NCBI RefSeq assembly: GCF_001458395.1
Contig: NZ_CYSR01000030.1
Span: 496,001 to 560,000, forward strand
From: Leisingera aquaemixtae
GTDB taxonomy: Bacteria; Pseudomonadota; Alphaproteobacteria; Rhodobacterales; Rhodobacteraceae
Length of the DNA stretch: 64,000 nucleotides
Direction of reading: 5' to 3'
A program made the position numbers and the translations under genes. The notes below the pieces were generated by a model. That model was not told where the DNA came from, made no database searches, and saw only the letters and a program-made list of their open reading frames with translations. Positions 43,031 through 51,155 of the stretch are shown piece by piece. Position 1 is the first letter of the stretch. Each line of letters begins with the position of its first letter.

Positions 43031-43693
43031 CTATTCAGACCCATCATCCGGGGCGCTGCCGCCAGCGCGGCCGGCATCCCAGTCCTTTTGCCAGGCATAG
43101 TATGCGGCCCGGCTGATCGGCGGCCCCTTCAGATCCTTGATCTTTTCAAACACGGTCATTCCGCGGTCGCCCATCTGCAGCATCATTGAGGCGACCTCGG
43201 CACGCTCCTCGGTCATTGAAATCGGGCGGCCAGGCTTTTCGCCCCGCGCCTTGGCCCGTTCGATCCCGGCCTTGGTGCGCTCAATGATCAGGTTGCGCTC
43301 CAGCTCCGCCACCACGCCCATCATCTGCAGCATGGCCTTGCCCATAGGGGTTGTCACGTCCACCCGCTCAGTCAGGCTAAAAAAGGAAATGCCGCGGTCA
43401 CTGAGCAGGTTCAGGACTTCAAGAATGCCCTCAAGCGTGCGCCCCAGGCGGTCGAGCTTCCAGACGACAAACTCCGTCCCGGGTACCTGCGCCAGCCGCA
43501 GAGCGCGGATGAAATTAGGTCGATCCATGGCCCCGCCGCTGGCCCGGTCCACAAAGATCAGTTCTTCCGGGACGCCGTAATCCTTGAGCGCTTGGATCTG
43601 CATGTCGGGGTTCTGGTCCGCTGTCGAAACGCGGGCATAGCCGATCTTGCGAACCGGTTCTTTTTCGGATTCGGACATCGCTTTCTTACTCAA
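43031..43693 (-). CDS. Serine recombinase (resolvase/invertase family)
   Basis: About 215-220 residues. The catalytic domain begins IGYARVSTADQNPDMQIQAL with the nucleophile Ser, and continues with FVDRASGGAMDRPNF, WKLDRLGRTLEGILEVLNLL and the long E-helix (MGKAMLQMMGVVAELERNLIIERTKAGIERAKARGEKPGRP). A C-terminal helix-turn-helix follows (LKGPPISRAAYYAWQKDW). Pin/TnpR-type, not a large serine integrase. The start is TTG 43693 or ATG 43678. It heads the minus-strand small-gene run. Target site unknown. Confidence 0.9.
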   Translation of the reverse strand: MSKKAMSESEKEPVRKIGYARVSTADQNPDMQIQALKDYGVPEELIFVDRASGGAMDRPNFIRALRLAQVPGTEFVVWKLDRLGRTLEGILEVLNLLSDRGISFFSLTERVDVTTPMGKAMLQMMGVVAELERNLIIERTKAGIERAKARGEKPGRPISMTEERAEVASMMLQMGDRGMTVFEKIKDLKGPPISRAAYYAWQKDWDAGRAGGSAPDDGSE

Positions 43694-44033
43694 AATTCGG
43701 CCTCACGCGGCCAATCTGGACAGAATTTCTGGACAAGGCAACCTGTGCGATACCGTCCCCCACTACTTTCCCCTATGGGCGCACTACGAGCGTAAGGCGG
43801 GACCAACCCGACATTCGCCGCAGGTGCAGCTTAGGCTACCTCGCGCGGTCGCTTCGGGCAGTGAGCAGGCGTTGCAAAGTCGTGGTGGGATTGCTCGGGA
43901 TAAAGCACAAGGCAAAACTGACAACAGCCGCATGTCGTCTCTCCATGAAGCTCAAGTTCCAGACTGATATTCTTTCGCACCGCTTTTTGTATGCGAAATT
44001 AGAATGTGCAAGAATGCAGTAAGAGCATCTAAC
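43694..44033. other. Gap before the resolvase operon
   Basis: 340 bases without a convincing gene. A direct repeat tctggaca occurs at 43715-43722 and 43728-43735, just before the resolvase start; it reads TGTCCAGA on the minus strand and could be an operator or recombinase site. The remainder shows nothing I can name. Confidence 0.5.
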
Positions 44034-44675
44034 CTATGAGTACCCAATTGCTCGGAGGAAAAGAAAGTAGAAGCCGATAGCGCAAATCCCAAGAATCAAC
44101 AAATAGAGCCACCAGTCCAAGAGAAGGCGTTTCGACCAAAGATATTTATGCCAAAAGTAAAACCAGAGACGACTAAAAAATCCATCGCGCCTCATGCCTT
44201 CTAAAGTTTCGTACAACTCATTATCCCAAGCTTGATGGTTCTGTCCCTGGCGTTCAATTGCGCTATGATACTCTCCAACAAAACCTTTTAAATTGTCAGA
44301 ATCGGGCGCAGAAGACACCAGCTCACAGTCCATTCTGGAGACAATTTCAAGAATCTTTTGAGCCGATTCTCTCATTTCTCGGGCGTGAAGCGCTCTACCT
44401 TCTGCGTTATCAAGGAGGTTGACAACGAGGAGTGAGACCGAAGCAATAATACCTATCAATGTTACTGCATGCCCATCTGCAGACGACGCAAGGTTACCGT
44501 TTGCAAAGAGTGCTACAGAAGAGCAAATCAGATAAACACTCAATAGAGCCGAGAAGATAACCGATCCTTTTTCGTATCGATCCATTCGCTCTGCAAGGTT
44601 GAACCTTATATATGCGGTTTTCTCCATCTTCCCCTTAGTCTTGAAGAAATGGTTTTTCTCGCTTTCGTTAATCAC
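44034..44675 (-). CDS. SLATT-domain two-TM membrane effector
   Basis: About 213 residues. Two adjacent spans near the N terminus (VIFSALLSVYLICSSVALF; AVTLIGIIASVSLLVVNLL) are followed by a conserved helical stretch (EGRALHAREMRESAQKILEIVSR) and a C-terminal span (LLLDWWLYLLILGICAIGFYFLFL). This is the SLATT layout, proposed to form pores that kill or arrest infected cells; some SLATT families are reported beside reverse transcriptases. GTG 44675 is preferred because GGAGG lies 8 bases before it; GTG 44684 sits directly on that site. It overlaps the reverse transcriptase stop by 8 bases. Confidence 0.75.
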   Translation of the reverse strand: MINESEKNHFFKTKGKMEKTAYIRFNLAERMDRYEKGSVIFSALLSVYLICSSVALFANGNLASSADGHAVTLIGIIASVSLLVVNLLDNAEGRALHAREMRESAQKILEIVSRMDCELVSSAPDSDNLKGFVGEYHSAIERQGQNHQAWDNELYETLEGMRRDGFFSRLWFYFWHKYLWSKRLLLDWWLYLLILGICAIGFYFLFLRAIGYS

Positions 44676-46176
44676 CGCTGTCACCTCCCGGCTTTTCGAC
44701 CCCTAGCGAACCATGTTGCGCCCAACACTTTTTAGAAGCTCTCCATGCCAAAACAAAACTAGGCGCACTAACTTCATACTCATACTTCTTCCGGTCGAAC
44801 CAAGAACCAGAAATAATTTCGCTCTTCGACAAAACATCCCAGTTACTCTTGGAGCATTTTTGTTTGATAATCTTGGCCCGTTTTACAAGCGCACGCTCGA
44901 TTGCCCAGACAAGCCAACCGTCAAGTCTAGAGAAGTCAGACACAGTATCGGATAGGCAGTAGTAGGAGACACATCCCGACAGCACTTTAATTCTCTTCTT
45001 GCCGTCAAGAAATGCCTTGAGTTCCTCGTTGGTGTAGGGTCCATTAATGTAACTTCTCAACCTGTGAATGCAGGAGACAAAATCCCAGTCCAGCTTGTTT
45101 CCGTCAAGCCTTTTGCAGTTTAGTGCACTGTGTCTCTTTGGATAAAGAAGCAGAGATTCATATATTATCTGAGCGCAGCGTTTTTTTATACGCTCCACTC
45201 CCGGATCGGAGATCGTTATCCTGTCTTTCGAGAAGCTATACCCCAAAAACTCAACGATTTTTACCGTTCGCATCTCTTCTTCCCTTGTCGAGAATATGCT
45301 TATACCGGTAGTCTTGAGTTGATTGACCACAACACCCGTTTCGCGTGAGAATTCGCGATAGGCAGAAATCGCACCTACCGCATCCTCATAGCTATAGTTT
45401 ACCAGAACGCTGTCATCTGCATATCTGATATAGTTCCCACTGAGTTTATCAAGCTCGGTGTCGAGTGCATGGCCAACAGCATTAGCCAGGAATAAGGAAA
45501 TAGAATTTCCCTGCGGTATTCCTATCTCGCGCACCCCTGTGGTTCCATCTTGATCTTCATATTCATGATCAAGATATCCACGAATCACCTTTTCTTCAAA
45601 CTTTGTGATCAAAAAACTCTCGGATTCGAGTACTTCTCTCTCAATGAAATCTGTGCGAATCGATCCGAAATAATCGGAGAAGTCGTATTTTGAGATGTAG
45701 ACTTTGCCTGAATCCAGATATTGTTTAAGCCGAAATACGGCATCCAGAGAGGTCTTGCTGGGCATGTAAGCGAAGCTGGTAGACGAGAAAATCTTTTGAT
45801 TTCGAGATCTCATAGCCTCGCTTAAAAGGCTTGCAAGTGCCGAATCCGGTATTCCAAAAACATCAACGCGCCTTCTGTCGCCAGAGGATTTTCGAAAGCT
45901 AAACCTGTAGGATTTTATCGGCCTATACTTTCCCTCCCGAACGGATTTTACGATTGATTTTGCTAAGAAGCGAGCATGACTAAGGCAATATGCCGGGTCA
46001 AACTGTCGATGATAGTTCCAGATTTTTGGTCTTGCTACGATCGGTGAGCTAACTCCGACACCGGTTCTCTTCTTTACTCTTTCCAGGTATTTTCTGCGAT
46101 ACTCGAGCCGTTCTTCATACTTGTGAAGTCGAATCTTAGCTTCTGCGATTATTTCTCTTTCTAGAGCTTTTTCCAA
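44668..46176 (-). CDS. Reverse transcriptase, defence-type (retron/UG-like)
   Basis: 502 residues. Polymerase motifs in order: A, SKYDFSDYFGSI with Asp165; B, GIPQGNSISLFLAN (about 219-232); C, YIRYADDSVLV with Asp254 and Asp255; and a GYSF-type motif E (EFLGYSFSKDRI, about 307). A Lys/Arg-rich helical N-terminal region and a C-terminal helical domain of about 150 residues frame the palm. No group II intron maturase zinc or endonuclease domain is seen. Start is TTG; the frame is open upstream without ATG. AT-rich relative to the host. Coupled to a SLATT gene, which points to an abortive-infection role; subgroup not assignable here. Confidence 0.9.
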   Translation of the reverse strand: MEKALEREIIAEAKIRLHKYEERLEYRRKYLERVKKRTGVGVSSPIVARPKIWNYHRQFDPAYCLSHARFLAKSIVKSVREGKYRPIKSYRFSFRKSSGDRRRVDVFGIPDSALASLLSEAMRSRNQKIFSSTSFAYMPSKTSLDAVFRLKQYLDSGKVYISKYDFSDYFGSIRTDFIEREVLESESFLITKFEEKVIRGYLDHEYEDQDGTTGVREIGIPQGNSISLFLANAVGHALDTELDKLSGNYIRYADDSVLVNYSYEDAVGAISAYREFSRETGVVVNQLKTTGISIFSTREEEMRTVKIVEFLGYSFSKDRITISDPGVERIKKRCAQIIYESLLLYPKRHSALNCKRLDGNKLDWDFVSCIHRLRSYINGPYTNEELKAFLDGKKRIKVLSGCVSYYCLSDTVSDFSRLDGWLVWAIERALVKRAKIIKQKCSKSNWDVLSKSEIISGSWFDRKKYEYEVSAPSFVLAWRASKKCWAQHGSLGVEKPGGDSGD

Positions 46177-46847
46177 AGGAACATTCCAAGAGGTGCGCCA
46201 GCAGGGAGCTGTAGTATGTTGTCGTTTCCATTTCGAATGACGCGTGGATCACGTCAAACTGCAAAGATACGCCGCCCCTTGCTGACGACTAACGCTTCTC
46301 GCATATAGACTACTTACTCACTCAAGGGTTGGTCCTTGTCAAGGAGCCCCTCTACAAGCTTGTAATTCTGCTTTGCAACGTTGAGCGCCATCCAAACTGC
46401 TGGAGGCGCTTGCCTACGCATGACTTTATCTCTGGGAGTGTCCGCTCTGACTTACGTCCACGACATGCTGCACGAACGAACTCTGACACTGTGACCAAGG
46501 TCCGCTGAGGGCTCGTTGCTGCCCTTCGCTGACTTCCGCAGGCAGGAGTCCAGAAACCGCCAGCACGAGCGATCGCTGTGCGGGACCTTGCGGACTTTGG
46601 CTGCAAGCGCAATTGAGTCGACAATAAGCGGCCGTCTCAACTCCGACGGGCGAGCACCGGACATTCGCAGCAGATCGAAGCGAGGAGCCAGCTGAACAGT
46701 GAGTTACGCGCCGTTACTCGGTGGCGGTGTCGAGGTCCCAGGCAACCGGTACTGGGAATCTTAAGACGAGAACCGCCAACACCGTTAAGCAATACAACAA
46801 TTTATGCTATACTTCTCTTAGCTCAACTCTGCCGCAAGGTTTTTTTG
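46177..46847. other. 671-base gap upstream of the reverse transcriptase
   Basis: Divergent promoters for the reverse transcriptase (minus) and the HExxH gene (plus) should lie here; ttatgctatact near 46802-46812 is a plausible -10 region for the latter. It holds one copy of a dispersed repeat (46509-46562) and a short minus-strand frame at 46314-46421 (35 codons, MRRQAPPAVWMALNVAKQNY...) without a ribosome site. No strong long stem-loop of retron msr-msd type was found by eye. Confidence 0.5.
46509..46562. repeat. Dispersed repeat, copy 1
   Basis: About 54 bases resembling 48545-48596 in the same orientation, sharing cccttcgctg, ttccgc and caggagtccagaaaccgcca. The two copies flank the HExxH/TPR gene pair. 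I recall similar sequence as a frequent intergenic element in Roseobacter genomes, but could not verify this. Confidence 0.6.
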
Positions 46848-47528
46848 ATGTCCATCAAACGCTTACCATACCTAATCGCAGTGCCATCACTTATTCTCTT
46901 ATGTTCTAATACTGGGCGAGCTGATTGTTATGATCAATTTAGGTATTGCGTAGATCGCAGCCACGAAAAAGAAGATACCTGTTGGGAAAGGTGCGAATCA
47001 AGATTCGACCACAATTACGAGGCCTGGGATAGATGCACCGATCGTTGCGCGGATACTGCTGACGCGGAATGGTCTAGATGTGAACGCCAGGAAGAAGCAT
47101 GTGATTCCGGTTCAACAGCTGAGAATGGCAGCAATGGAGACGGGGCTGTCCCGGGCGCGGAAATAGTTGGAACATATCAGGAAATCCCCAATCCCCAACT
47201 GGGAGATATTGCGATGGTGACTAATAGGCCAGATGGGATTCCGGTTATTATCTATAACCCTGTGTTGTGCCAGAGGCTTGGGTACAATCTGTGTGAGTTT
47301 TATAAGTATCACGAGTACGGGCACATTGCTCTGAGCCATACAACGAGCCGACGACTACACCCCGTTGCCGTTGAAGCTGAAGCCGATTGCTGGGCTGCGC
47401 GACATGCTCCATGGAGTGCAGTAGAAGCTGGATTTCAATGGTTCATGCAGGGTGGCGGTTCCGGTTTGCACCATGGAACTGGTCGTCAACGCGCAGCACG
47501 AGTACAAGATTGCGCCGCGAGTAGGTAA
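46848..47528 (+). CDS. Secreted Cys-rich HExxH putative metallopeptidase
   Basis: 226 residues. Signal peptide (residues 1-24, YLIAVPSLILLCSNTGRA), then a region with eight Cys between residues 27 and 85. A globular part follows with YKYHEYGHIALSH (HExxH at 155-159) and VAVEAEADCWAARHA about 20 residues later, which could supply the third zinc ligand of a gluzincin-like site. Likely periplasmic or extracellular. ATG 46848 is preceded by AAGG. The next gene begins 28 bases downstream. No named family recognised. Confidence 0.65.
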   Translation: MSIKRLPYLIAVPSLILLCSNTGRADCYDQFRYCVDRSHEKEDTCWERCESRFDHNYEAWDRCTDRCADTADAEWSRCERQEEACDSGSTAENGSNGDGAVPGAEIVGTYQEIPNPQLGDIAMVTNRPDGIPVIIYNPVLCQRLGYNLCEFYKYHEYGHIALSHTTSRRLHPVAVEAEADCWAARHAPWSAVEAGFQWFMQGGGSGLHHGTGRQRAARVQDCAASR

Positions 47529-47556
47529 CACTCATTCAAGTCAGGAGTTGAAACCA

Positions 47557-48369
47557 ATGAGCAGTTCAGAAGGCCCGTATGTAGCAAATGAATATGGTGA
47601 AAGAATTCGAGCATTGGAGGTCAGAATCGAAAATGATGAAAAATCGACGATCAGACGATTTGGCGCTTTGGGAGGCATAATAGCCCTCGTACTGTCTATA
47701 GTAATGGGCTTTATCAGCTTCGCGGACAGAGTTTACTTTCAAGGAGTTAAAGATAGAGAGAGCTCCAGAGCTGAACTGCGCGCCATCACGGCGCGAATAA
47801 CGGAAATCAATTGGAAACTGTTATCTAATTCAGATCTTAATAGCGCTGCATCACAAGCGATTTCGAAAGTTGCGAACGGGGAAAAAGTTTCGCTTATCGT
47901 GAGGGCCAATGAACTATCTGAGGAGCTATCTTATGATCTTGGCTTTGCCGAGTTGATTGTGCTATCAGCAGAAAGTCTTAACTTCGGAATGAATGAGGTT
48001 GCGAGGAAGTACGCTCGCGTTGCAATAAAAAAATCTGAGATTCCCGCATTTAGATCTGAATCTGCGCGGTATTTGGCTCGATCACTATTTGCTCCGGGAG
48101 AGGGCTCAGATCCAGAAAAGGCCCGATCTGTGTTCAGAGAATCTATAGCAATAGGTAGTCGATCGCTGGACTTGGCTGCGCAATACGCAGCACAAAATGC
48201 TTATGTCGATTGGATAATTTCAGAGGTCAGCCATGGGAATTGTGATGTCGCGCAAGACTTGCTGGACGAAGCAATATCTGAGTCCGGCTTGCAAGAAACA
48301 ACCGTTGTTTACTTTCTGAAAGGTTCTCTTGTAACCTCAGGAAAATGCAGCGATCTCGAAGGCTCCTAA
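47557..48369 (+). CDS. Membrane-anchored TPR-like protein
   Basis: 270 residues. A cytoplasmic N terminus, one span at about residues 31-52 (RFGALGGIIALVLSIVMGFISF), then helical repeats (LGFAELIVLSAESLNFGMNEVARKYARVAI; DPEKARSVFRESIAIGSRSLDLA; CDVAQDLLDEAISESG) that resemble TPR/Sel1 units. ATG 47557 has AGGAG 9 bases before it; the ORF extends 35 codons further upstream without support. Probably co-transcribed with the HExxH gene. Function unknown. Confidence 0.6.
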   Translation: MSSSEGPYVANEYGERIRALEVRIENDEKSTIRRFGALGGIIALVLSIVMGFISFADRVYFQGVKDRESSRAELRAITARITEINWKLLSNSDLNSAASQAISKVANGEKVSLIVRANELSEELSYDLGFAELIVLSAESLNFGMNEVARKYARVAIKKSEIPAFRSESARYLARSLFAPGEGSDPEKARSVFRESIAIGSRSLDLAAQYAAQNAYVDWIISEVSHGNCDVAQDLLDEAISESGLQETTVVYFLKGSLVTSGKCSDLEGS

Positions 48370-48544
48370 ACTTAGGGCTATCATTGCAATCATTGCGACC
48401 CAAATACAGACAGCCCAACACACAAAATAGGAGGAAGGGAGAAGGATTGTAAGCTGTGCATCAATCCAATTCCGCTGCAGCATCGCGCCCTGCCACCGAG
48501 CCTTTGCGCCTGCGGCATCCAAGAAAATGGGGAATGGCAGCAAT

Positions 48545-48596
48545 GGGCTCTCTTGCCCTTCGCTGGTTTCCGCGGCCAGGAGTCCAGAAACCGCCA
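48545..48596. repeat. Dispersed repeat, copy 2
   Basis: Direct-orientation relative of 46509-46562. It sits in the 290-base gap between the TPR-like gene and the O-antigen polymerase-like gene; overlapping short frames here are probably not genes. Confidence 0.6.
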
Positions 48597-48659
48597 CCGG
48601 ATCGGTCTGGAGGTATGCCGGTTAAGTCCGGCTCCCTGCACGGATCAGACCGGCTACAC

Positions 48660-49937
48660 TCAACTAGCCCTCCACGCGAGACGCCGACCATTAATCTGGA
48701 AGCGAAACCCCTGCCGCTTGGCCGAAACCTCACGCCAACGATCTAAGGCGTTTGCACCAGCTATGTTGATTGCCAGCAGGTACGAGCAGGGCGTCAGCCA
48801 ATAACCACCATCTGCGCAGCTCATCGCCAAGTAGGTGACCACGCCGTACTTGGCTGGGGACATCTTGTGAGGCCGCAACGCCAAGAAAACGATCGCGTAG
48901 AAAAGTAGCAACCCTGGCAGACCGAAAAACTGAAGGATGGACAGCGGCAAGACTTCGAAAATTGACACTTGCGGATTCAAATCCCCAAGGACCATCAAAG
49001 ATGGATCTGCCCGCACATTTGACCACCAGATTGCCGTTTTGATCCATCGCCCGTTCACGGAGAAATCCCGGTCTAAAACCCGGTACTCGATCAAACTGAA
49101 TGCCTGCTCAAATGCACCCGAAGCTATTCCAGCAATGAAGCCGACTGCGCCGATCGCTACGAGCGCATTGACGATAACTCGCGGTGCCCGTCCCGCAAGC
49201 AGCGCTTTAGCCAGGAAAAGAAACGTGAGAAATATGAACCCAGCCATAGCGCCGGCACTTCCAGAAAACACCACCAGCATACCCGCCACAAAGTATGCCG
49301 CCACCGCCACAGCACGATTAGGCTCGGACGCGAACACCAGTGGGGCGCAAAGCACCAGGGCGACACCGAAGAGGTTGCCGTTTTGGTAGGTCCCGAAGAT
49401 CTTGCTGGCATCTTCCCCTAAACCGTGCAGCACGTTGTGTTTGTTGAGAATGTCTTCGAACGATTCAGCGTAGATCGCAGTCACGTTCCTGATTGCGACC
49501 GCTTCCGAACCGAACGCAATCTGCAACAGGCCGTATGCCAGCAGGAAATAGTATGCTCGCCTAAAAAACCGAAGAAATGTATCGCAGGAATTCTGCGACC
49601 TGATCGGATAGAATACTAGCCCGACCGAAAGCAGCGCGACCACGTTGAACATAACCCGCACAAGTTCGGAAAACGTCAATCCTTCAACTATAGTCTGCGC
49701 TAGGCAAAACGCAGACCACAGCGCAAGTACCAGATAGGTCGCCTGAACAACACCACTGTGCAGGAGGCTGCGCCCAAGCGCCTGTAGTGTAAGGAGGCTT
49801 CCGAGCAGGATGGAAATGTAGATCGGCACCCCGCCAGCGAGAAACCCAGACTTTGGGAATGCAACGATGAGCACGGCAATTGCCGCATGCGGGAGAATAT
49901 ATCGCTTAACTATCAATTCAATACACCAGGAATACAA
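48660..49937 (-). CDS. O-antigen ligase/polymerase-like membrane protein
   Basis: Up to 425 residues with about ten hydrophobic segments and a large hydrophilic loop near the middle (NVTAIYAESFEDILNKHNVLHGLGEDASKIFGTYQNGNLFG), then FSVNGRWIKTAIWWSNVRADPSLMVLGDL. The GxxQNxNxxG and long periplasmic loops are typical of the Wzy/WaaL superfamily. In a prophage this suggests serotype conversion. The start (TTG 49937) is uncertain; an AGGAG is directly adjacent, so a later codon may be used. Confidence 0.65.
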   Translation of the reverse strand: MYSWCIELIVKRYILPHAAIAVLIVAFPKSGFLAGGVPIYISILLGSLLTLQALGRSLLHSGVVQATYLVLALWSAFCLAQTIVEGLTFSELVRVMFNVVALLSVGLVFYPIRSQNSCDTFLRFFRRAYYFLLAYGLLQIAFGSEAVAIRNVTAIYAESFEDILNKHNVLHGLGEDASKIFGTYQNGNLFGVALVLCAPLVFASEPNRAVAVAAYFVAGMLVVFSGSAGAMAGFIFLTFLFLAKALLAGRAPRVIVNALVAIGAVGFIAGIASGAFEQAFSLIEYRVLDRDFSVNGRWIKTAIWWSNVRADPSLMVLGDLNPQVSIFEVLPLSILQFFGLPGLLLFYAIVFLALRPHKMSPAKYGVVTYLAMSCADGGYWLTPCSYLLAINIAGANALDRWREVSAKRQGFRFQINGRRLAWRAS

Positions 49938-50036
49938 CTCCTGAGCGCGTTACTACATTTGGAAGGTAATGTCATTCCCTTTCCGTTCTGCGGGCCATGA
50001 TCATCTACCCACGGCCTGGCCAGATGAAAGAGAGAT

Positions 50037-50060
50037 AGCCCCGGTTTTCGCCGGGGCTTT
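50037..50060. terminator. Stem-loop downstream of the lysis genes
   Basis: agccccgg / ccggggct with loop ttttcg, between the holin-like gene and the polymerase-like gene. T-runs are weak on either side. Confidence 0.5.
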
Positions 50061-50080
50061 GCTTCGGAAACCTGGCGGCC

Positions 50081-50272
50081 TTACCGGAAGCGGTTCAGCA
50101 AGCCGGAATTGATACCGCTGCGCAGAGTGCCAAGCCCCAGGGCATTGAGAACCAGCAAGAACCAATCATCGCCCACCTCAATGCCCGGCACGTCAATGCC
50201 AAGGCCCTTTTCGACGAGGACACTCAGCAGGATCATTGCCGCGATGATGTATGTCTTCTTTCCCTCAAGCAT
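50081..50272 (-). CDS. Small membrane protein next to the endolysin
   Basis: 63 residues, single span (YIIAAMILLSVLVEKG) and a second hydrophobic part (WFLLVLNALGLGTLRSG). Start ATG with GAAAGG upstream. Located just after the endolysin, so a holin- or antiholin-like role is likely, although such 63-residue proteins also occur as structural accessory proteins. Confidence 0.55.
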   Translation of the reverse strand: MLEGKKTYIIAAMILLSVLVEKGLGIDVPGIEVGDDWFLLVLNALGLGTLRSGINSGLLNRFR

Positions 50273-50317
50273 GTGCTTTCCTTTCGTATGGTTTTGGGAG
50301 AAAAAACCGGCCCGCGA

Positions 50318-51091
50318 TTAGCCGCGCAGCCGGGTGAGGAACTTCTGAAGCCAGGCAGGCAACCAAGGCAGCGCGGCTGCCTGAGGCGGAAGGATGGGCG
50401 GCATAGCGACCAGCGCCTTGTGCATTGCGGCCCGGGTGTTCGGGCCGATCTCGCCGTCAGCGGCCAAGCCCGCGACCCGCTGGAAGCCGCGAATGTCGGT
50501 CCTGGCATAGCCCAGCAGCACAAGCTGGGCTTTGTCGGTCCAAAGCTGCCTCTCAGTGAAGTGGTTGTAGCCGCCGTTGATCCGTTTGGTGACTGCAAGC
50601 GTGTCTCCCGCATCGGCCGGCACATTCATGCTGCGGGTGCTCCAGTACCACAGCGGCCCCAGGCCCTCCCAAGGATCGCGGTTCACCGCGTCCGGATCCG
50701 CTTGAAAGTCCGGGGCGGCGGGATCCAGGCGCCGCGCCCAGACAGTGAACTCACGGTAGTTTGCCCGCCCGGTGATCTGGAAGGGCCCGCGGCCCCGGAA
50801 ATCGAATCCATCGCCATCCGCTTCAGGGGTGTTTCCGAGATCCTGGCGCACATCGTACCGCACCTGCGCGGGCGTCGGGCCCCATAGCTCCCGGTCATAC
50901 CGGAAACCGCCGCTTTCTACGATCGACTGCCCGAGGAAATGCGCCAACCGGTGATAGCGGTTCAAGCCGCACTGGAAGCCGAAGGTATTCAAACCCAGGA
51001 GGAAGGAATTGGCATTCCGCTCCTGACCACTCCCAAGCTTGATGGGCCCGATGATTTTCTTCAGCGTTGCGAGATCAAGAATTTCTGTCAT
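50318..51091 (-). CDS. Phage endolysin, glycoside hydrolase family 19 type
   Basis: 257 residues. The catalytic part has HRLAHFLGQSIVESGGFRYDRELWGPTPAQVRYDVR with a catalytic Glu, FRGRGPFQITGRANYREFT and TKRINGGYNHFTERQ, matching chitinase-like/GH19 endolysins. The C-terminal helical repeat (IRGFQRVAGLAADGEIGPNTRAAMHKAL) is a peptidoglycan-binding domain. Degrades peptidoglycan at lysis. Start 51091 follows GGAGG; 36 upstream codons are not needed. An intrinsic-terminator-like hairpin precedes its ribosome site. Confidence 0.88.
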   Translation of the reverse strand: MTEILDLATLKKIIGPIKLGSGQERNANSFLLGLNTFGFQCGLNRYHRLAHFLGQSIVESGGFRYDRELWGPTPAQVRYDVRQDLGNTPEADGDGFDFRGRGPFQITGRANYREFTVWARRLDPAAPDFQADPDAVNRDPWEGLGPLWYWSTRSMNVPADAGDTLAVTKRINGGYNHFTERQLWTDKAQLVLLGYARTDIRGFQRVAGLAADGEIGPNTRAAMHKALVAMPPILPPQAAALPWLPAWLQKFLTRLRG

Positions 51092-51105
51092 TTGTCCTCC
51101 AAAAG

Positions 51106-51131
51106 AAAAGCCCCGCGAAAGCGGGGCCGGT
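51106..51131 (-). terminator. Terminator-like hairpin before the endolysin
   Basis: On the minus strand gccccgc / gcggggc with loop tttc is followed by tttt-c-tttt and then GGAGG for the endolysin. It could end transcription of the upstream lysis genes or act as an attenuator. Confidence 0.6.
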
Positions 51132-51155
51132 ATCAGTGAATTTCTGGATGCTAGG

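Noticed and set aside
46177-46330. Retron-type non-coding RNA upstream of the reverse transcriptase
   Set aside because: Only short imperfect hairpins (for example around tgac/gtca near 46238-46256) were found; no long msd-like stem or paired a1/a2 ends by eye.
46352-46664. Short minus-strand frames over the dispersed repeat
   Set aside because: They follow the repeat, overlap each other in two frames and lack ribosome sites; more likely repeat sequence than genes.
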